NCBI GenBank assembly: GCA_024762705.1
Contig: JANTGW010000024.1
Location: 1 to 10,273, forward strand
Length of the DNA: 10,273 bases
Origin: Sulfurimonas sp.
GTDB lineage: Bacteria > Campylobacterota > Campylobacteria > Campylobacterales > Sulfurimonadaceae
Direction of reading: 5' to 3'
Shown here: in pieces, positions 7,815-10,273 of the stretch
Position numbering within the stretch: the stretch's first letter is position 1
Layout: every line of letters begins with the position of its first letter
The notes under the pieces: model-generated
The model's database searches: none
The model's input: only the letters and a program-made list of their open reading frames with translations
Told to the model about the DNA's origin: nothing
Translations under genes and position numbers: made by a program

Positions 7815-7930
7815 ATTCAATAATCTAATGCTTGTTTTACTGTCTACAGACAACTATATATATATTTGGAAAGTATTTTCAGTCTTATTAGGTATCATTT
7901 TATTGTAGCCATTTCACATGAGCTTCATAA

Positions 7931-7935
7931 AGGAG
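7931..7935 (+). promoter_or_regulatory. Ribosome binding site fixing the start at 7941
   Basis: AGGAG lies five bases before ATG 7941. The frame is open back to a TTG at 7866, but that longer version has no ribosome site and would place this strong site inside the gene, so the shorter 96-residue product is chosen. Confidence 0.8.
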
Positions 7936-7940
7936 AAAAA

Positions 7941-8231
7941 ATGCCTAAATCAGCATTACCAATAGCAACAATCTCACTGCCTAATTCCAGATACGGGGAG
8001 ATAAGTGTCGCACATATAGAACAACCATACGGTGACTTCAGCAGTCCTGTAGTTAGTATAGGAATTTCAATGGAGGGAGATGATGAGCATGACTGGAAAG
8101 TGCATCTACCTTATGAAAAACTCGAAGAAGTCATTAAAGCTCTTAAAAAAGCTCGTGATATGAGTGAAACTATGCCTCGTAATGACAAACATTATCTTGA
8201 CCTTCATGCTGATATAGGTGGCGGTGCTTAA
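7941..8231 (+). CDS. Small conserved-looking protein of unknown function (96 aa)
   Basis: I do not recognise this gene. It encodes a soluble-looking 96-residue acidic protein with no signal peptide or membrane segment. The N-terminal half reads as short beta strands (ATISLP, ISVAHI, VVSIGISM); then an acidic turn GDDEHDW, a strand KVHLP, and an amphipathic helix YEKLEEVIKALKKARDM. It ends with a His/Asp-containing tail (HYLDLHAD) and GGGA. The strand-then-helix ending recalls small beta-sheet plus helix DNA/RNA-binding folds, but no motif supports a function. A strong AGGAG site and in-frame codon use support it as real. It stands alone between the terminator at 7658-7709 and a convergent dioxygenase gene 9 bases downstream. 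Confidence 0.8.
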   Translation: MPKSALPIATISLPNSRYGEISVAHIEQPYGDFSSPVVSIGISMEGDDEHDWKVHLPYEKLEEVIKALKKARDMSETMPRNDKHYLDLHADIGGGA

Positions 8232-8240
8232 GAGAACTTC

Positions 8241-8972
8241 CTATAATTCCACTTCTAGCGCATCACTACGTGTTCCTCTTATAGCCTTGTTGTGACGTGC
8301 TTTTAGTGTATAGACAAACGATATTTTCGGTTTGTCAGTTTGATTTTCATTTGCATGATGTAAGGTTTTTGCGTGAAATAAAACGACATCGCCTTTTTGC
8401 AAGTTTTCATGCACTTTAGTTGCAATGATTTTTTGATTTTCTTCGAGGTCTTCTCTAAAATTATCCATCTCATCAAACTGTTCAGGTTTAAACTGCATTA
8501 CATGTGAACCGGGAATAAACTCTAACAGTCCGTTTTCAAGGTATTCGTCATCCAGAGCTAACCAAACACTCAATAGTGAGTCATTTTCAAAGTTCCAGTA
8601 GCGAATATCTTGATGCCATGATGTTTCACTACTTGTGTGTGCTGTTTTTGTCATAATGGAGTTATGATGAGCCAGCAATAGATTTACATCATCGTTAAAA
8701 ATCTCTTTAGCAATATCACGTATTTCGTTGTTGGTCATCCATTGTCGAAAAACATCTTCTCTTTCATAAACATGGCGTAAACGACGGAGTGTTACCTGCT
8801 TTTGATTTGTCTTTTGGGTGTATTCTTCTTCAGTTTCATAAGGGGGGATCTTACTTTTAAAATGCTCTAATGCTTTTTCTTTTATTTGATCGCATAACTC
8901 ATGAGGTGCAAAATTTTTCAGTACAACAAAGCCATCTTTTTGAAACTTTTTCTTAATGTTTTTTATGTGCAT
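8241..8972 (-). CDS. Phytanoyl-CoA dioxygenase (PhyH) family Fe(II) oxygenase
   Basis: This is a 243-residue cytoplasmic non-heme iron oxygenase; the natural substrate cannot be told from the sequence. The N-terminal FQKDGFVVLKNF is the usual PhyH opening. The iron triad is H120 and D122 in WHQDIRYW, and a distal His in LHHANEN, best aligned as H205 with N210 five residues later. The flanking strands VWLALDD, NGLLEFIPGSH and GDVVLFHAKTLHH are typical. Where human PAHX has the 2-oxoglutarate-binding Arg275 (11 residues after the distal His), this protein has K216. Substrates in the family range from phytanoyl-CoA to ectoine and small metabolites. The ribosome site AAGGGGA precedes the ATG. It is convergent with the 96-residue gene and divergent from the next gene, so probably monocistronic. 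Confidence 0.88.
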   Translation of the reverse strand: MHIKNIKKKFQKDGFVVLKNFAPHELCDQIKEKALEHFKSKIPPYETEEEYTQKTNQKQVTLRRLRHVYEREDVFRQWMTNNEIRDIAKEIFNDDVNLLLAHHNSIMTKTAHTSSETSWHQDIRYWNFENDSLLSVWLALDDEYLENGLLEFIPGSHVMQFKPEQFDEMDNFREDLEENQKIIATKVHENLQKGDVVLFHAKTLHHANENQTDKPKISFVYTLKARHNKAIRGTRSDALEVEL

Positions 8973-9007
8973 TTTTCCCCTTTACTGTATTTTCTTTCAA
9001 GCTTAAC

Positions 9008-9036
9008 ATTATATGCATATTTAGAACTTTTTACAA
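9008..9036 (-). promoter_or_regulatory. Candidate sigma-70 promoter for the PhyH gene
   Basis: On the minus strand TTGTAA (9031-9036) and a perfect TATAAT (9008-9013) are separated by 17 bases. The predicted start near base 9001 gives a leader of about 28 bases containing the AAGGGGA ribosome site. The -35 matches TTGACA at four of six positions. Confidence 0.55.
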
Positions 9037-9056
9037 TTATTTTTCTTGTTAAACTG

Positions 9057-9062
9057 TATAAT
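9057..9062 (+). promoter_or_regulatory. Candidate -10 box for the HugZ-like gene
   Basis: A perfect TATAAT preceded directly by TG lies 22 bases before the ATG at 9085. A T-rich upstream stretch takes the place of a clear -35, as is common in Campylobacterota. A start near 9069 would leave a very short leader with AAGGA (9074-9078) as ribosome site. Confidence 0.5.
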
Positions 9063-9084
9063 ATTGAAAATTCAAGGATTATAA

Positions 9085-9570
9085 ATGAACCAGTTAAGCC
9101 AAGAAGATGTAAAAAAGCAATTTGAAAGCTTTGATGAAGACAAATACAGCCTCATAATATCTACGGTCGATACAGACTGTACACCTCTGACAAGCTACTC
9201 TCCTTTTGTAAAACTAGAGGGTAACTACTTTATATGCATAAGTTCGATGCTTCCACACTACACAAACATGATAGAAACAAAAAAAGCACATGTAATGATC
9301 ATAGAAGATGAATCAAAAGCAAATCATATATATGCAAGAAATCGACTCTATTTTAGTGCTCAGTGTGCTTTGGAACCTGAAGCAGAAAAAATATTGCAAC
9401 TTTTTGATGCAAGGTATGGCGATGCCCTCTCTTTTTTACGGGATATGAAAGATTTTAAAGTCATCAAACTGATACCACAGGAAAAAAGCCTTGTACTGGG
9501 ATTTGGTGCGGCATATAAGATGGATACAGAAGGCAACATCGGCGCTAAGAGCGTTGGACACAAAAACTAG
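9085..9570 (+). CDS. HugZ/PNPOx-type split-barrel flavoprotein, short form
   Basis: This 161-residue protein belongs to the FMN-binding split-barrel superfamily, closest to the COG0748 HugZ group: LTSYSPFVKLEGNYFICIS matches the SYAPF strand pair, HVMIIEDES matches the LxLxxDEA strand, ARNRLYFSAQCALEP matches the ARxRLTxxGxA strand, and FKVIKLIPQEKSLVLGFGAAYKM matches the C-terminal GFGxAY segment. In Helicobacter and Campylobacter, HugZ/ChuZ are heme oxygenases of about 250 residues; this one lacks their extra N-terminal domain. The C-terminal tail carries a His (H159), and HugZ ligates heme through a His on a C-terminal loop, but equating them is speculative. It may instead bind FMN, F420 or heme without cleaving it. 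The start has AAGGA six bases upstream. It is convergent with the next gene after 6 bases. Confidence 0.82.
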   Translation: MNQLSQEDVKKQFESFDEDKYSLIISTVDTDCTPLTSYSPFVKLEGNYFICISSMLPHYTNMIETKKAHVMIIEDESKANHIYARNRLYFSAQCALEPEAEKILQLFDARYGDALSFLRDMKDFKVIKLIPQEKSLVLGFGAAYKMDTEGNIGAKSVGHKN

Positions 9571-9576
9571 TGTGTA

Positions 9577-9783
9577 CTAATTAGAAAATTTTGTATACAG
9601 TGAAAAAAGAAGACTCAAAATAACACTTATGAGTATCATACTAGTTATAGGGAAATAAAAACTAAAGTTTTCTTTTTCTACTACGATGTCACCAGGAAGC
9701 CTGAAAAGATGCCCGTTGAGTAAATAAGCCAAAACACCCAATACGATAAATAAAAATCCTATAGCAAAAAAGAGTTTGTACAT
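9577..9783 (-). CDS. DUF2905 family small two-helix membrane protein
   Basis: This 68-residue inner-membrane protein has two transmembrane helices (about 4-22 and 46-64) joined by RLPGDIVVEKENFSFYFP (28-45), the hallmark of DUF2905. Function is unknown; in other bacteria the family is often found as a small gene among unrelated neighbours. The ATG at 9783 has AAAGGA upstream as ribosome site, and that site abuts one arm of a 10-base inverted repeat (9793-9829). The stop is TAG, six bases from the end of the convergent HugZ-like gene, and no separate terminator is visible between the two. Confidence 0.9.
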   Translation of the reverse strand: MYKLFFAIGFLFIVLGVLAYLLNGHLFRLPGDIVVEKENFSFYFPITSMILISVILSLLFSLYTKFSN

Positions 9784-9792
9784 GTTTTATCC

Positions 9793-9829
9793 TTTAATTG
9801 AGTATTTTCTTTATTTATGCTCAATTAAA
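9793..9829 (-). promoter_or_regulatory. Inverted repeat in the 5' region of the DUF2905 gene
   Basis: Perfect 10-base arms (9793-9802 and 9820-9829; tttaattgag and ctcaattaaa) are separated by 17 bases. On the minus-strand transcript the second arm ends in AAA, which runs straight into GGA to form the AAAGGA ribosome site. If the stem forms it would cover part of that site. It could equally be a dyad operator. Confidence 0.45.
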
Positions 9830-9905
9830 TTGTACTCTATTTTTGGAATATACGTATAACAATGAAATAAATAAGTTAAAAAGATAGTATTTATTGGAAA
9901 TCATT

Positions 9906-9912
9906 AAAAAAA
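9906..9912 (-). terminator. T-tract directly after tRNA-Asn
   Basis: The minus strand has seven T residues beginning two bases after the encoded CCA of tRNA-Asn. No separate hairpin lies between, so the tRNA's own stems would have to serve as the pausing structure if this terminates transcription. Confidence 0.35.
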
Positions 9913-9913
9913 G

Positions 9914-9988
9914 TGGCTCCGGATACTGGATTCGAACCAGTGACCAAGTGATTAACAGTCACCTACTCTACCGCTGAGCTAATCCGGA
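9914..9988 (-). tRNA. tRNA-Asn (anticodon GUU)
   Basis: The 75-base cloverleaf includes an encoded CCA. The acceptor arms are TCCGGAT and ATCCGGA with discriminator G. The D-arm contains GCTC and GAGT. The anticodon stem GGTGA/TCACT encloses loop CTGTTAA, giving anticodon GTT (Asn). The T-arm has the standard GGTTCGAATCC. It follows the CAU tRNA by 22 bases on the same strand, so the two are probably processed from one transcript. Confidence 0.96.
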
Positions 9989-10010
9989 ATATATAAAAAA
10001 CTCTTAAAAA

Positions 10011-10087
10011 TGGTGTCAAGAGAGAGACTTGAACTCTCGACCTCCGGCTTATGAGACCAGCGCTCTAACCAGCTGAGCTACCTTGAC
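10011..10087 (-). tRNA. tRNA with CAU anticodon (elongator Met, or Ile2)
   Basis: The 77-base cloverleaf includes an encoded CCA. The acceptor arms are GTCAAGG and TCTTGAC (one G-U pair) with discriminator A. The D-arm has GCTC/GAGC. The anticodon stem CTGGT/GCCGG encloses loop CTCATAA, giving CAT. The T-arm is GAGAG/CTCTC around TTCAAGT. The paired first base G1-C72 excludes a typical bacterial initiator tRNA. Met and Ile2 (lysidine at the wobble C) cannot be separated with certainty by eye; I favour elongator Met weakly. Confidence 0.93.
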
Positions 10088-10105
10088 ATCGTTTAAGAGG
10101 GTGGA

Positions 10106-10111
10106 ATTATA
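10106..10111 (-). promoter_or_regulatory. -10 box of the tRNA operon with GC-rich discriminator
   Basis: A perfect TATAAT on the minus strand is followed by CCACCC before the predicted start near 10099, about 12 bases ahead of the tRNA 5' end. A GC-rich discriminator is typical of stable-RNA promoters under stringent (ppGpp) control. No convincing -35 is seen. Confidence 0.6.
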
Positions 10112-10170
10112 CATATATTAAACTTTATTTTTACTAAAACAGTATTTTTATCGATAAATTAAACATAAAC

Positions 10171-10257
10171 AAAAAAGATGTCAAACAAGCTTATATGTAA
10201 AGATAAGATAAGTTTAGTCATTATGACTAAAGGTATTGACATCTTTACTTTTTTTTT
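10171..10257. terminator. Nested inverted repeat flanked by T-tracts, probable bidirectional terminator
   Basis: Outer arms of 11 bases (10174-10184 aaagatgtcaa and 10236-10246 ttgacatcttt) enclose an inner perfect palindrome of 9-base arms around one base (10213-10231) and a possible CTTAT/ATAAG stem (10190-10194 with 10208-10212). Together they could fold as a three-way junction. A run of nine T residues follows on the plus strand (10249-10257), and six T residues follow the stem on the minus strand (from the A-run 10171-10176). It may end a minus-strand gene lying to the right of the window. Confidence 0.5.
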
Positions 10258-10273
10258 GTAATATACCCTTCAT

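Noticed and set aside
7828..7908. 26-residue hydrophobic open frame in the gap before the 96-residue gene
   Set aside because: It has an ATG and a membrane-like C-terminal half, but no ribosome site and no sign of selection; AT-rich DNA gives such frames easily. It would need ribosome profiling to revive.
7866..7940. 25-residue upstream extension of the 96-residue protein from TTG 7866
   Set aside because: There is no ribosome site before the TTG, whereas AGGAG sits correctly before ATG 7941.
9914..10087. tRNA pair as an integration site for a genomic island
   Set aside because: No integrase gene or direct repeat of a tRNA 3' end is visible in the window; only an eight-base echo of the 5' end was found.
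10214..10273. Minus-strand 19-codon frame starting exactly at the right edge
   Set aside because: It runs into the inverted-repeat structure and its ATG is at the window limit. Another frame reads EGYITKKK then stops at 10245-10247, which could be the end of a gene outside the window. Neither can be supported without the flanking sequence.

Overview
This AT-rich window reads as chromosomal core DNA of a Campylobacterota (epsilonproteobacterial) species, probably a free-living Sulfurimonas-like one. The strongest evidence is gene order: gyrA, an LPP20-domain FlgP-like gene, a small secreted FlgQ-like gene, an NtrC-type FlgR lacking a DNA-binding domain, asd and a small membrane protein. As I recall it, this matches the Campylobacter jejuni block Cj1027c-Cj1022c. 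Genus assignment is inference.

Bases 1-7654 form a tightly packed plus-strand run: gyrA (5' end missing), flgP, flgQ, flgR, asd, a YqhA/UPF0114 membrane protein, hemE and a COG0731 radical SAM protein. Gaps are short (1 to 63 bases) and two junctions overlap. The run ends at an all-A/T hairpin with a T-tract (7658-7709). A sigma-54-type promoter lies across the gyrA stop codon. It could start a flagellar transcript encoding flgP, flgQ and the sigma-54 activator FlgR, which would make a self-reinforcing circuit; that loop is inference.

Bases 7655-9783 hold small transcription units in alternating orientation. A 96-residue unknown protein (+) is followed by a convergent PhyH-family dioxygenase (-) after 9 bases. 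The dioxygenase is divergent from a short HugZ/PNPOx-type flavin-barrel protein (+), which is convergent, with a 6-base gap, with a DUF2905 two-helix membrane protein (-). The 112-base divergent gap carries -10 boxes for both directions.

Bases 9784-10273 hold two minus-strand tRNA genes, tRNA-Asn(GUU) and a CAU-anticodon tRNA (elongator Met or Ile2), with a GC-rich-discriminator promoter upstream. At the right edge is a nested inverted-repeat structure flanked by T-tracts on both strands, probably a bidirectional terminator.

No mobile element, CRISPR array, toxin-antitoxin or defence module was seen. I found no clear undescribed system. The most interesting points are the sigma-54 promoter at the gyrA stop, FlgP without a lipobox, FlgR with GAFTDA and no HTH, the PhyH Arg-to-Lys change, and the structured element at the right edge.
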